In this document: positions 35,901 through 43,076 of the stretch, piece after piece
Numbering within the stretch: the stretch's first letter is position 1
Layout: each line of letters opens with the position of its first letter
NCBI GenBank assembly: GCA_903862645.1
Contig: CAIOZF010000173.1
Location: 18,467-82,466, forward strand
DNA: 64,000 nucleotides
Source of the DNA: an uncultured Gammaproteobacteria bacterium
GTDB taxonomy: Bacteria > Pseudomonadota > Gammaproteobacteria > Pseudomonadales > Pseudohongiellaceae
Direction of reading: 5' to 3'
The notes under the pieces: generated by a model
The model's input: the letters and a program-made list of their open reading frames with translations, nothing else
The model's database searches: none
What the model was told of the DNA's origin: nothing
Made by a program: the position numbers and the translations under genes

Positions 35901-36537
35901 ACCAGGTTGGACCCAGCACCTGCAGCACAGAATCGAGACTGTCCAGCTCCTTCAGTAAACTCAGGCTCAACTCGTGAGGGGCCGCAGTGGAGGCCTGACC
36001 GAACATGGCCTGCACACCTCGAACACGCTGCCGCAGCAGCGGCAGGATGTCAGGCACCGGGCAACTGCCCAGGAGTGGAGAATCGGTCGCCCTTGTCCCG
36101 TCCGGCGCCTCCGGCAGCAGACTCTTGCCCGCGGCCGCACGCAGGTTATTGAGCCTGCCCACGTCGAACTCCTCGTCATTCACCGCCGGACTCAGCCCCT
36201 TCAAGAAGCGGCTTAGGTGCAGGACGCTGATGCGAACCAGCGCGCCGAGCGACCCAGGCTGGCTAGCGCCGCCCATCCTCACGAATTGCGTGAGCAGCCC
36301 CGCCAACTCCGAGCAGAAGAGCACTGCTCGCCGGGCACCCCACAACCGGCACAACCCGGCAATGCGTTCGAGTGCCTGCAGTACATTGGTCAGTGCTACC
36401 TCCCTTGCCGCAGTCGGGACAACCGCCTCTGCTGCAGTCTTCACGACAACCTCCGCGACAACCGCTTCCAACTGCGCCGCGCAGTTCGCCAACACCCCGG
36501 ACAATTCTTCAGCGCAAGACTCAACCATAGCCAGCAC
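32947..36537 (-). CDS. ChpA/CheA-like histidine kinase lacking CheW and receiver domains
   Basis: A 1196-residue kinase in the position of ChpA of the Pil-Chp system. The long N-terminal part (about 1-720) is helical and diverged, resembling FimL/ChpA Hpt-like repeats without clear phospho-histidines. One good Hpt domain (about 760-860) has the His in LHTLKGSARLFG. A dimerisation region and a CheA-type ATPase follow: HLLRNAIDHGIEP (N box), ELRDDGAGID (G1), GHGIGLAMVNSV (G2), ending VGSCFRLLLPRWD. The protein stops there: the CheW-like P5 domain that couples CheA to receptors and the ChpA receiver are missing. No pilI, pilJ or pilK is nearby. It overlaps the upstream receiver gene by 17 bases. 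Confidence 0.85.
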   Translation of the reverse strand: MLAMVESCAEELSGVLANCAAQLEAVVAEVVVKTAAEAVVPTAAREVALTNVLQALERIAGLCRLWGARRAVLFCSELAGLLTQFVRMGGASQPGSLGALVRISVLHLSRFLKGLSPAVNDEEFDVGRLNNLRAAAGKSLLPEAPDGTRATDSPLLGSCPVPDILPLLRQRVRGVQAMFGQASTAAPHELSLSLLKELDSLDSVLQVLGPTWFGSPGAEEPRDAGRIAGLLLRLDLQIGFLLATQAPARISVPEAVLGRRKRSVPVATECLLHDARQRWYELAHRRLSELLGPLAAAPISQGAVPEDVGCALLALYRPLQLVTNARDGLLPRSDVSALLTECEHLLQHLWCWQRVATSLDGGIPQGLAARGRRLVLHVQLLLLRALDAEAGNLCPGDSLWTTPAWRKLLTQQKHALVRDSRHLQRLQRSSWRRRLATEYPPEPEWLNLVGAELAAELNLMSQNLQRCQQQGGSEESDFPADLFCTVVCRQALNALLIGELELYEVLESLRQLLTTLLERQVSVGADELAVLRQLHELLHSQVGPPPGAQEQHGPSPQMAFGSEPAKDALSASTNLPQKALASLQISISACVARWQALPRSDDVDVSVERACDDGLAQRACIAIAQLPVYLAQNIRELLPAAERLEACANDPGWFAGLNRVLIVELRMLATGARALQVYRVARLSAVLAEVHQALAESTTACPEATLLTRLADAHRQLRRGLNQAAARREVSNPREAIASLYQCLDQLQAAPQLVSHDRLPGPWPHTSTAFEFDSESFRVFRREAEALVERIDAHLSGLSASLTAAVPDELLHALHTLKGSARLFGCERIASLCHRSESVLLAGKPFALSRPTAVAECSSAVQYDCHNVDDDAVERRNAHGKPLVNELASLGALISELRVALDELSATGPSLDDPATHEQASNTRPPAPCGSVFLAAPEHSVPIPALALQRITALAGSARTQVRAALDVLQSCRHEQDAARLSLLVDLLIEQERCIVQLDEEVAGSRLVSFARVTPRLQRLAGRHSNQLDRQLRFQVRNDALRVDRLMLEQLIAPLEHLLRNAIDHGIEPISLRRARGKPDGGFVTLDMQERDANLVLELRDDGAGIDSRSLTERASQLGMALEVSVESQQRLQWVLLPGFSTRKRATQDAGHGIGLAMVNSVVTALGGRVEVESTAGVGSCFRLLLPRWDIAPKPV

Positions 36538-36907
36538 CGATTCCCGAATCTGTCGTCCCCTGCAGCTGCGCGATCCGTGCCGCCAGCCGCGGTGCCGTAA
36601 TCGGCCTGGTCAACACACCCTGCAGACCCAGAGCTCGCGCCCAGATGTCATCGGTTTCACGCCACACCCCACTCATCAGCAGCACCTGGCTGACCCCGGC
36701 CCGCAGCAGACTGAGCCCGGCATCGAAGCCGTTGTCCTGCAGTAGATTCAGCTCCACCAACGCCAGATCGATTCCCCCGGCCACGACCGCTGCCTGCGCG
36801 TCGGACAAGTCGACGACAGCAGCAACCTCATGCCCGAGCGCGCGCAGTTGACGCCCCAGATGCAGTGCCTGTGTCGGTGAATCATCCAGCAACAGGATGC
36901 GCAGCAT
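36521..36907 (-). CDS. degenerate PilH-like receiver protein
   Basis: A 128-residue stand-alone receiver in the pilH position. The acidic pair D8-D9 (LLLDDSP) and S79 (LLMSG) are kept, but the phosphoacceptor Asp is replaced by E52 (LALVELNLLQDNG) and the conserved Lys by R101 (VLTRPI). Asp-to-Glu often mimics phosphorylation, so it may be a fixed-state or phosphorylation-independent signal protein. The start at 36907 gives the normal receiver N terminus and overlaps the pilG-like gene by 26 bases; the kinase gene overlaps its 3' end. PilH in Pseudomonas has an intact Asp. Confidence 0.82.
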   Translation of the reverse strand: MLRILLLDDSPTQALHLGRQLRALGHEVAAVVDLSDAQAAVVAGGIDLALVELNLLQDNGFDAGLSLLRAGVSQVLLMSGVWRETDDIWARALGLQGVLTRPITAPRLAARIAQLQGTTDSGIGAGYG

Positions 36908-37358
36908 CACCGACCTCCTCTCCAGCCACCGCAGAGGGCGTCTCCTCCCCTGCCGTCGGCACCAGCGCCGCAATCGCCTCCAGCAGATCCGCCTTGAGAA
37001 AGGGCTTGAGGATATAGCGTCGCGCTCCGGCCAACTCCGCTCGTGCTCTATCCAGCAGTCCGTCGCTACCCGATATCAACACCACTGGCGTCTCCCCGAA
37101 CTGCGGGCTGGCCCGGATCAGTGCACAAGCCTGAAACCCATCCAGACCCGGCATCATCACATCCATGAAAATAATGTCCGGCCGCAGCGCGGCGATGCGG
37201 CACAGGGCGTCAAACCCATCCTCCGCGAGCGTGATCTGACACCCCATGGATTCCAGCATCCCCTTCGCACTCTGCCGAATGCTCCTGCTGTCATCGACGA
37301 GCAGCACTTTGAGTTGGGGCGCGTTTTCAGTAGTACGTTTGTTAGATCTGGCTTCCAT
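36882..37358 (-). CDS. pilG: PilG-like response regulator
   Basis: A 158-residue single-domain response regulator, first gene of the Chp-like operon and divergent from gshB as in Pseudomonas. The receiver motifs are complete: KVLLVDDSRSIRQS, phosphoacceptor D66 in IIFMDVMMPGLDG, VVLISGSDG and K118 in RYILKPFLKADL. It has a polar N-terminal extension and a C-terminal tail beyond the receiver. In Pseudomonas PilG promotes pilus extension and cAMP signalling. ATG 37358 has AAGGAG six bases upstream. Confidence 0.87.
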   Translation of the reverse strand: MEARSNKRTTENAPQLKVLLVDDSRSIRQSAKGMLESMGCQITLAEDGFDALCRIAALRPDIIFMDVMMPGLDGFQACALIRASPQFGETPVVLISGSDGLLDRARAELAGARRYILKPFLKADLLEAIAALVPTAGEETPSAVAGEEVGDAAHPVAG

Positions 37359-37547
37359 GCCAATCTCCTTTTGCTGCAGTGTGTTGGCAGGATCTGCGCG
37401 ACAGGCAGAGACTTCCACATAAAGGTCTAGCACAGCTTCTCAATTTCCGCGAATTCGCCCGCGTCGATACGAAGCGGGAGTTGGGTTATGATCTAAGCAA
37501 CCTCCGGGTCTCATGACTCAATCAGAAACCGAACTACAGGCGCGCAC

Positions 37548-38510
37548 ATGACCATCAGACTCGGCATCGTAATGGACCCGATCCAGACCATCAGCTACAA
37601 GAAAGACACCAGCCTCGCCATGCTCATCGCCGCCCAAGAGCGTGGATGGGAGCTTTATTACATGGAACAGTCGGACCTGTATCTGCAGGACGGCGTGGCA
37701 ATGGGCCTGATGCGCCAGCTGAATGTGGCATGGGACGAAAAGCAGTGGTACTCCTTCGGCGAAGCCAGCGACGAGCCGCTGGGCAATCTCGACGTCATCC
37801 TGATGCGCAAGGACCCGCCATTCGACAATGAGTATATTTACTCGACCTACATCCTGGAGCAGGCCGAGAACGCTGGCTGTCTGGTGGTCAACAGGCCGCG
37901 CAGCCTGCGCGACTGCAACGAGAAGCTGTTTGCTACCCAGTTCCCCCAGTGCTGCCCGCCGCTGGTGGTTAGCAATAACACCACCGTGCTGAAGCACTTC
38001 CACGTCACCCACGGCGACGTAATCTTCAAGCCGCTGGACGGCATGGGTGGCTCGTCGATCTTCCGTCTGCGTCACGATGACCCCAACGTCAGTGTCATCA
38101 TAGAGACTCTGACCGGGCACGGCCGCACACCTATCATGGCGCAGCGCTTCATTCCCGAGATCGTCAACGGCGACAAGCGCATCCTGCTGGTGGACGGTGA
38201 TCCGGTGCCCTATGCACTGGCGCGCGTCCCGGCCCGAGGCGAAACCCGTGGCAATCTGGCAGCCGGCGGCAGTGGCATCCCGCAGCCACTAAGTGATCGC
38301 GATCGCTGGATCTGCAGTCAGGTACGCGAATCGGTCAGAGAGAAAGGACTGCTGTTCGTGGGCCTGGACGTGATCGGCGATTACCTCACCGAGATTAACG
38401 TGACCAGCCCGACCTGTGTGCGCGAGTTGAACAAGGCGTACAATCTGGACATCGCCGGTGATCTGATGCGCAGTATCGAGAGCCGACTGGTGGAACGCGA
38501 CCAATCCTGA
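37548..38510 (+). CDS. gshB: glutathione synthetase
   Basis: GshB joins gamma-glutamylcysteine and glycine with ATP. The 320-residue protein has the family N terminus RLGIVMDPIQTISYKKDTSL, the ATP-grasp motifs FKPLDGMGGSSIFR and VVNRPRSLRDCNEKLFA, GEIRGNL-like region RGETRGNLAAGG, and the C-terminal LTEINVTSPTCVREL. Divergent from the pilG-like gene; a TATGAT -10 candidate lies at 37487-37492. Confidence 0.97.
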   Translation: MTIRLGIVMDPIQTISYKKDTSLAMLIAAQERGWELYYMEQSDLYLQDGVAMGLMRQLNVAWDEKQWYSFGEASDEPLGNLDVILMRKDPPFDNEYIYSTYILEQAENAGCLVVNRPRSLRDCNEKLFATQFPQCCPPLVVSNNTTVLKHFHVTHGDVIFKPLDGMGGSSIFRLRHDDPNVSVIIETLTGHGRTPIMAQRFIPEIVNGDKRILLVDGDPVPYALARVPARGETRGNLAAGGSGIPQPLSDRDRWICSQVRESVREKGLLFVGLDVIGDYLTEINVTSPTCVRELNKAYNLDIAGDLMRSIESRLVERDQS

Positions 38511-38544
38511 CACGGAATCAACCCAAAACCGATCGTGAGAGCGA

Positions 38545-39465
38545 ATGCCCAACATAGCCAAAGCCAGCAAAGAAAGCCCCATGATCAGGAACACCGACGT
38601 CAGTGCGGCACTGAGCAAGGACCGCTTCGGCTTCACGATCTTCCTGTCCGGCTGCCTGCACATCATGCTGATCGTCGGCGTGGGCTTCACATACCTGGAA
38701 GAGAGTAACAGCACACCTGCCGTCGAGATCACCCTCGCGCAGTATCGCAGCGATGTCGCACCCGATGAGGCCGATTTCGTTGCCCAGGAAAACCAGAGCG
38801 GCAGCGGCGTGCTTGATACGGCGGCGACACCCACCACCCCCTTTGTCTCCGCGTTCCATGACGAGGTGATTCAGCGTGTGGACCCGGTTCCGCAGGCGCC
38901 GACCCCCAGTCAGCAGGCCGACCCCAATGACCTGGCTCTGTTGAACGCGACCACGGCCGATTTCGCTGTCGAGGAACAACTGGTAGAAGACAATCCCGAG
39001 ACCGACAAACCGATCTCCGACACAGCCACACCAGAAGAATTGAGCCTCGCTATCGCCAGCCTGCAGGCACAGTTGGATCTTCAACAGCAGGCCTATGCCA
39101 AGCGTCCGCGCACCTACACGATATCCTCCGCGTCCACCCAGAAGCGCGACGACGCGCTTTATCTGGATTCGTGGCGCAAGCGCATTGAGGCGGTGGGCAA
39201 TCTGAATTATCCGCAGCAGGCGCGCGAACAGGAAATCTATGGCAGCCTGCGCATGCTGGTGTCACTGCGGCCCAACGGTACAGTGCAAGAAATCCGCATT
39301 CTGCAAGGTTCTGGTCAGCGTGTGCTGGACGAGGCGGCCATCAACATCGTGAGTCTGGCAGCGCCCTTCGACCCGTTCCCTCCAGAGTTGCTGGAGCAAG
39401 TCGACATCCTTGAAATCATTCGCACCTGGCGCTTTCACCAGGGCAATTCGTTCAGCAGTGAGTGA
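38545..39465 (+). CDS. TonB-family energy transducer protein
   Basis: A 306-residue protein with one N-terminal membrane helix (about 30-50, TIFLSGCLHIMLIVGVGFTY), a long periplasmic spacer with a coiled-coil segment (LAIASLQAQLDLQQQAYA) and a C-terminal TonB domain (YGSLRMLVSLRPNGTVQEIR, DEAAINIVSLAAPFDPFP). It is the counterpart of TonB3, which in Pseudomonas lies in the same place and is linked to twitching motility. No exbB/exbD nearby. Start at 38545; a second in-frame ATG at 38581 is possible. Confidence 0.88.
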   Translation: MPNIAKASKESPMIRNTDVSAALSKDRFGFTIFLSGCLHIMLIVGVGFTYLEESNSTPAVEITLAQYRSDVAPDEADFVAQENQSGSGVLDTAATPTTPFVSAFHDEVIQRVDPVPQAPTPSQQADPNDLALLNATTADFAVEEQLVEDNPETDKPISDTATPEELSLAIASLQAQLDLQQQAYAKRPRTYTISSASTQKRDDALYLDSWRKRIEAVGNLNYPQQAREQEIYGSLRMLVSLRPNGTVQEIRILQGSGQRVLDEAAINIVSLAAPFDPFPPELLEQVDILEIIRTWRFHQGNSFSSE

Positions 39466-39475
39466 AGGAATTCTT

Positions 39476-40072
39476 ATGCACGACGAAGCGGAATATCAGG
39501 CGACACCCGGGACACTGGCCAATCAATTCCTGATCGCCATGCCACATCTGCAGGATCCCTGGTTCGCACGCACCGTCACCTATCTGTGGAAACACAACGA
39601 GGAGGGCGCGCTTGGCATCGTCATCAACAAACCGTCCAGCATGCTGCTATCTGAACTGCTCGCAGAGTTGAACATTGATGCCGAACTGCGGCGAGGTGAC
39701 CGTATATTCCATAGTCAGCGTGTGATGACTGGCGGACCAGTGGAGAAGCACAAGGGCTTTATCCTGCACGAGAGTGGTCGCAATTGGGAGTACACCTTGC
39801 CGATTACACCTGGGCTGAGTTTGTCGATGTCCAAAGACATTCTCGCCGACATCGCCAATGGCAAGGGCCCTGAAAATTATCTGGTGGCGCTGGGCTGCGC
39901 GGGCTGGGAGTCCGGACAGCTCGAACGAGAAATCGGCGACAACTTCTGGCTCACGGCGCCCGCCATTCCCGCATTGATCTTCTCCACCGACTACGAAGGC
40001 AAGCCCGGAGCGGCCGCCGCAAGTCTTGGCGTCAGCCTCAGCCAGCTCTCCAGCATTGCGGGACATTCATGA
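39476..40072 (+). CDS. YqgE/AlgH family protein
   Basis: A 198-residue cytoplasmic protein of the DUF179/AlgH family. It has LANQFLIAMPHLQDPWFARTV, EEGALGIVINKPSSM, VMTGGPVEKHKGFILH and LGCAGWESGQLEREI. Function is not established despite the historical link to alginate regulation. It precedes ruvX, the conserved pairing. The start at 39476 follows GAAGGAA. Confidence 0.92.
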   Translation: MHDEAEYQATPGTLANQFLIAMPHLQDPWFARTVTYLWKHNEEGALGIVINKPSSMLLSELLAELNIDAELRRGDRIFHSQRVMTGGPVEKHKGFILHESGRNWEYTLPITPGLSLSMSKDILADIANGKGPENYLVALGCAGWESGQLEREIGDNFWLTAPAIPALIFSTDYEGKPGAAAASLGVSLSQLSSIAGHS

Positions 40073-40111
40073 ACGTGCCGCGCGTCTTTCCATGCCGAGA
40101 AGCACACTGAC

Positions 40112-40558
40112 ATGGATGCCTTTCCTGTGAAAAAGCCCGGGGACATCTCTGCACTGGGTTTCGACTTCGGCACCAAACGCATCGGCGTGGCCAGCGGGCA
40201 ATCCATCATCGGCACGGCCGGTGCACTCGGCCCGATTGCAGCGCGCGACGGCATTCCCGACTGGCAGATTCTGGATAAGTTGATCGAGAAATGGCAACCG
40301 GATGTCTTCGTGGTGGGGCTGCCATTCAACATGGATGGCAGCGAGAGTGAATTGTTATTCAAGGCACGCAAGTTCGGCAATCGACTCAACGCGCGCTATC
40401 ACAAACCCTGCTATGGGATGGACGAGCGCCTCAGCTCTTTCGAGGCACGCGGGCAGTTATTGCGCGGGGAGTCCACCGCACAGCTGGACAGCCTGGCGGC
40501 GCAGCTGGTTCTGGAATCTTGGTTCAGCGGGCTGGCAGAAAAATTCCACGAGCAGTAG
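40112..40558 (+). CDS. ruvX: Holliday junction resolvase-like / pre-16S rRNA nuclease (YqgF)
   Basis: A 148-residue RNase H-fold nuclease, implicated in 16S rRNA 5' maturation. Signatures: ALGFDFGTKRIGVASG with the first catalytic Asp, VVGLPFNMDGSES, DERLSSFEARG and QLDSLAAQLVLESWF with the last acidic residue. In Pseudomonas pyrR-pyrB-pyrC separate this block from pilT; here ruvX is directly convergent with pilT. Confidence 0.93.
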   Translation: MDAFPVKKPGDISALGFDFGTKRIGVASGQSIIGTAGALGPIAARDGIPDWQILDKLIEKWQPDVFVVGLPFNMDGSESELLFKARKFGNRLNARYHKPCYGMDERLSSFEARGQLLRGESTAQLDSLAAQLVLESWFSGLAEKFHEQ

Positions 40559-40566
40559 AAGTGCCC

Positions 40567-40578
40567 TGTGGGAGCGGA
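40567..40578. repeat. REP-like half element
   Basis: TGTGGGAGCGGA in the 34-base convergent gap between ruvX and pilT matches the end of the REP-like family in this window, but the second arm is missing. Confidence 0.45.
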
Positions 40579-40592
40579 GTGCTGCAAATTTA

Positions 40593-41627
40593 TCAGAACG
40601 AATCGGGCATCTTGGCCTTGGCCCGCGCCGCTTCCCTGGTGATGACGCCCTTCTGCACCAGTTCCTTGAGGGACTGATCCAGCGTCCTCATCCCGTACTG
40701 CGAGCCAGTCTGAATTGCTGAGTACATCTGTGCCACCTTGTCCTCGCGGATCAGGTTGCGGATTGCAGGTGTGCCGATCATGATTTCGTGTGCCGCCACT
40801 CGGCCACCGCCATTCTTTTTCAGCAGCGCCTGAGAAACTACCGCTTGCAGAGATTCCGATAGCATCGAACGTACCATGGACTTTTCCGCAGCAGGGAACA
40901 CGTCGATGATTCGGTCGATGGTCTTGGCAGCGGACGTGGTGTGCAGCGTTCCGAAAACGAGGTGACCGGTCTCTGCGGCAGTCAGTGCCAGACGGATCGT
41001 TTCCAGGTCGCGCAATTCACCCACCAGAATGATATCCGGGTCTTCACGCAGCGCAGATCGCAGCGCTTCTGCGAAACCCAACGTATCGCGATGGACTTCG
41101 CGCTGGTTGACCAGACACTTCTTGCTTTCGTGAACAAATTCAATGGGGTCTTCGATGGTAAGGATGTGTTCATAGCGGGTGTTGTTGACGTAGTCCATCA
41201 TGGCGGCAAGCGTAGTGCTCTTGCCCGAACCGGTAGGCCCCGTCACGACTACCAGCCCCCTCGCGAGATCGGACATATCGCGAAAGATCTGCCCCATGCC
41301 CAGTTGCTCCATCGACAGCACTTGGGAGGGAATGGTACGAAACACGGCCGCCGCTCCGCGGTTCTGATTGAAGGCGTTCACCCTGAAGCGCGCGAGTCCC
41401 GACACCTCGAAGGAGAAGTCTGTCTCCATGAACTGTTCGTAGTCCTTGCGCTGTTTATCGGTCATGATCTCGTAGATGAGACCATGAACTTCCTTGTGAT
41501 CCATGGAGGGGATATTGATCTTGCGCATGTCACCGTCGACACGGATCAGGGGCGGCATGCCTGCGGTGAGATGCAGATCCGATGCGCCTTGTTTAACACT
41601 GAAACCCAGTAATTCGGTGATATCCAT
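40593..41627 (-). CDS. pilT: type IV pilus retraction ATPase PilT
   Basis: The hexameric motor that depolymerises type IV pili for twitching. The 344-residue protein has ASDLHLTAGMPPLIRVDG, Walker A VTGPTGSGKSTT, the Asp box EDPIEFVHESKKCLVNQREV, Walker B DIILVGELRDLETIRLAL, the His box GHLVFGTLHTTSAAKTIDRI and the retraction motif GTPAIRNLIREDKVAQMYS. Divergent from yggS as in Pseudomonas. No pilU follows. Confidence 0.97.
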   Translation of the reverse strand: MDITELLGFSVKQGASDLHLTAGMPPLIRVDGDMRKINIPSMDHKEVHGLIYEIMTDKQRKDYEQFMETDFSFEVSGLARFRVNAFNQNRGAAAVFRTIPSQVLSMEQLGMGQIFRDMSDLARGLVVVTGPTGSGKSTTLAAMMDYVNNTRYEHILTIEDPIEFVHESKKCLVNQREVHRDTLGFAEALRSALREDPDIILVGELRDLETIRLALTAAETGHLVFGTLHTTSAAKTIDRIIDVFPAAEKSMVRSMLSESLQAVVSQALLKKNGGGRVAAHEIMIGTPAIRNLIREDKVAQMYSAIQTGSQYGMRTLDQSLKELVQKGVITREAARAKAKMPDSF

Positions 41628-41683
41628 TGTGAGGTCTGCCCTTGATTCGGAATGAGATGGTCAAGTGGTGTCCAGAACTGCTG

Positions 41684-41692
41684 TGCTATAGT
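41684..41692 (+). promoter_or_regulatory. extended -10 promoter for yggS
   Basis: TGC followed by TATAGT (41687-41692) forms an extended -10 element about 40 bases before yggS in the pilT/yggS divergent gap. No strong -35 is visible. Consensus-based prediction. Confidence 0.5.
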
Positions 41693-41733
41693 TCAGGCCG
41701 TTACAACAGTCATATGATCGGTATCCAGAAGTC

Positions 41734-42417
41734 ATGGCAAGCATAACAGAAAACATTTTCACAGTTCGTGAACAGATCGGCAAAGCCGCCCGCGACTGCG
41801 GCAGGCCCGCTGCATCCGTCACATTGCTTGCCGTGAGCAAGACTCAGGGGGCGGACAAGGTGCGCGAGGCCTATGCGGCGGGGCAACGCGACTTCGGCGA
41901 AAATTATGTGCAGGAGGCTCTGGACAAGATCAAGACATTGCCTCTGCCCGGCCTGTGCTGGCACTTCATTGGTCCGATCCAGTCCAACAAAACCCGTGAG
42001 ATCGCTGAGCACTTCGACTGGGTACACAGCGTGGACCGATTGAAGATCGCTCAACGACTCAACGCACAGCGCCCTCTCCAGACGGGGCCTCTCAACGTCT
42101 GCATTCAGGTCAATATTTCAGCGGAAGACACCAAGTCCGGAGTCGCGCTGATGGAAGTGGCTGCGCTGTCTGACGCAATCAATAGACTGGAGAATCTGCG
42201 CCTGCGGGGTCTGATGGCAATCCCCGCACCCTGCGCTGATGTGCAGCAGCAACGCCTGATGTTTCGTCCATTGATGCAATTGCTGCAAAGCCTTGCAAAG
42301 GCGTACCCCCAGATGGATACACTCTCAATCGGCATGAGTGGAGATTACGCGGCGGCAATAGCGGAAGGTTCCACAATCGTCAGAATCGGTGCGGCGATTT
42401 TCGGAGCTCGGCAGTGA
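41734..42417 (+). CDS. YggS/PROSC family pyridoxal phosphate homeostasis protein
   Basis: A 227-residue PLP-binding protein that keeps cellular PLP pools in balance. Signatures: VTLLAVSKTQGADKVREAY with the PLP lysine, DFGENYVQEALDKI, CWHFIGPIQSNKTREIAEHFDWVHSVDR, LNVCIQVNISAEDTKSG and LSIGMSGDYAAAIAEGST. The proC gene that often follows is absent here. Confidence 0.95.
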   Translation: MASITENIFTVREQIGKAARDCGRPAASVTLLAVSKTQGADKVREAYAAGQRDFGENYVQEALDKIKTLPLPGLCWHFIGPIQSNKTREIAEHFDWVHSVDRLKIAQRLNAQRPLQTGPLNVCIQVNISAEDTKSGVALMEVAALSDAINRLENLRLRGLMAIPAPCADVQQQRLMFRPLMQLLQSLAKAYPQMDTLSIGMSGDYAAAIAEGSTIVRIGAAIFGARQ

Positions 42418-42481
42418 AGTGCCAGGTCACTCTTCCCTGTAATTTACAGGTAGTCGTTTACCACTACTCATTTGCCACCAA

Positions 42482-42811
42482 TCACAGATGCTTGAACGAG
42501 AGCCCGCAATGCGCGCACTGTGAACGAAATGGATTGAGAAAAAACCGTTTCACAAAAAATTGTTCATGACATTCAGGGCAACGTTTGACCGAGGCACTGA
42601 TGCCGAAGAACGCATACAGCAGCATGTAGGAATACATGATCACGGTGGAGGAGCTTCCCGAGTTGAGCAGTTGCGTTACCGCATAGACATAGACAGGGAA
42701 GGTCCAGAAGCAGACGAACAAACGATTTCTGGCAGCGCGGATACTGAGCAGTAGGTTGTGCTGCACTTCTTCTTTGTGTGTTTTTGCAGACATCTTCTCG
42801 TGATCTGACAT
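42482..42811 (-). CDS. small membrane protein with C-terminal zinc ribbon
   Basis: A 109-residue protein of unknown function. Two hydrophobic segments (about 31-50, LFVCFWTFPVYVYAVTQL, and 57-72, VIMYSYMLLYAFFGIS) are followed by a CPECHEQFFVKRFFLNP and CAHCGLSFKH pair, a CxxC...CxxC zinc ribbon. The start at 42811 is chosen because the long upstream frame runs through a REP-like element and looks non-coding. Convergent with yggS. Confidence 0.72.
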   Translation of the reverse strand: MSDHEKMSAKTHKEEVQHNLLLSIRAARNRLFVCFWTFPVYVYAVTQLLNSGSSSTVIMYSYMLLYAFFGISASVKRCPECHEQFFVKRFFLNPFRSQCAHCGLSFKHL

Positions 42812-42840
42812 AGTTCCCCAGCCCGATGAGTGGAAGAGAC

Positions 42841-42866
42841 GCGTCCGGGCCCAGGACGCTCCCACA
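42841..42866. repeat. REP-like element
   Basis: Arms GCGTCC and GGACGC around a GGGCCCA loop, followed by TCCCACA. It lies just upstream of the zinc-ribbon gene on its 5' side and shares the tail of the REP-like family. Confidence 0.5.
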
Positions 42867-43076
42867 TGAAAACTGACAAAGACAGTGGTGCCAGGCCTGG
42901 GTTGCCGGGCGGCCGCTGCGTTCGATGGCAGTGTACACGTTGCCGGCCGGAAATCCGAGGTCGCCTGGCATTTTCCACGGGGCTGCCTGTCTGGCTGACG
43001 GGTTACCTGTGCTAAACTCGGCCCATAGTGGTTGTTGCGCGACGTTAAAGAGTGATATTTCAGACCAGAGCCCGGT

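Noticed and set aside
36938..37433. Upstream extension of the PilG-like gene to 37433
   Set aside because: The extra residues are not receiver-like and AAGGAG precedes the ATG at 37358.
42436..42450. 15-base palindrome CCTGTAATTTACAGG after yggS
   Set aside because: Short stem with no T-run; too weak to call a terminator and no partner sites seen.
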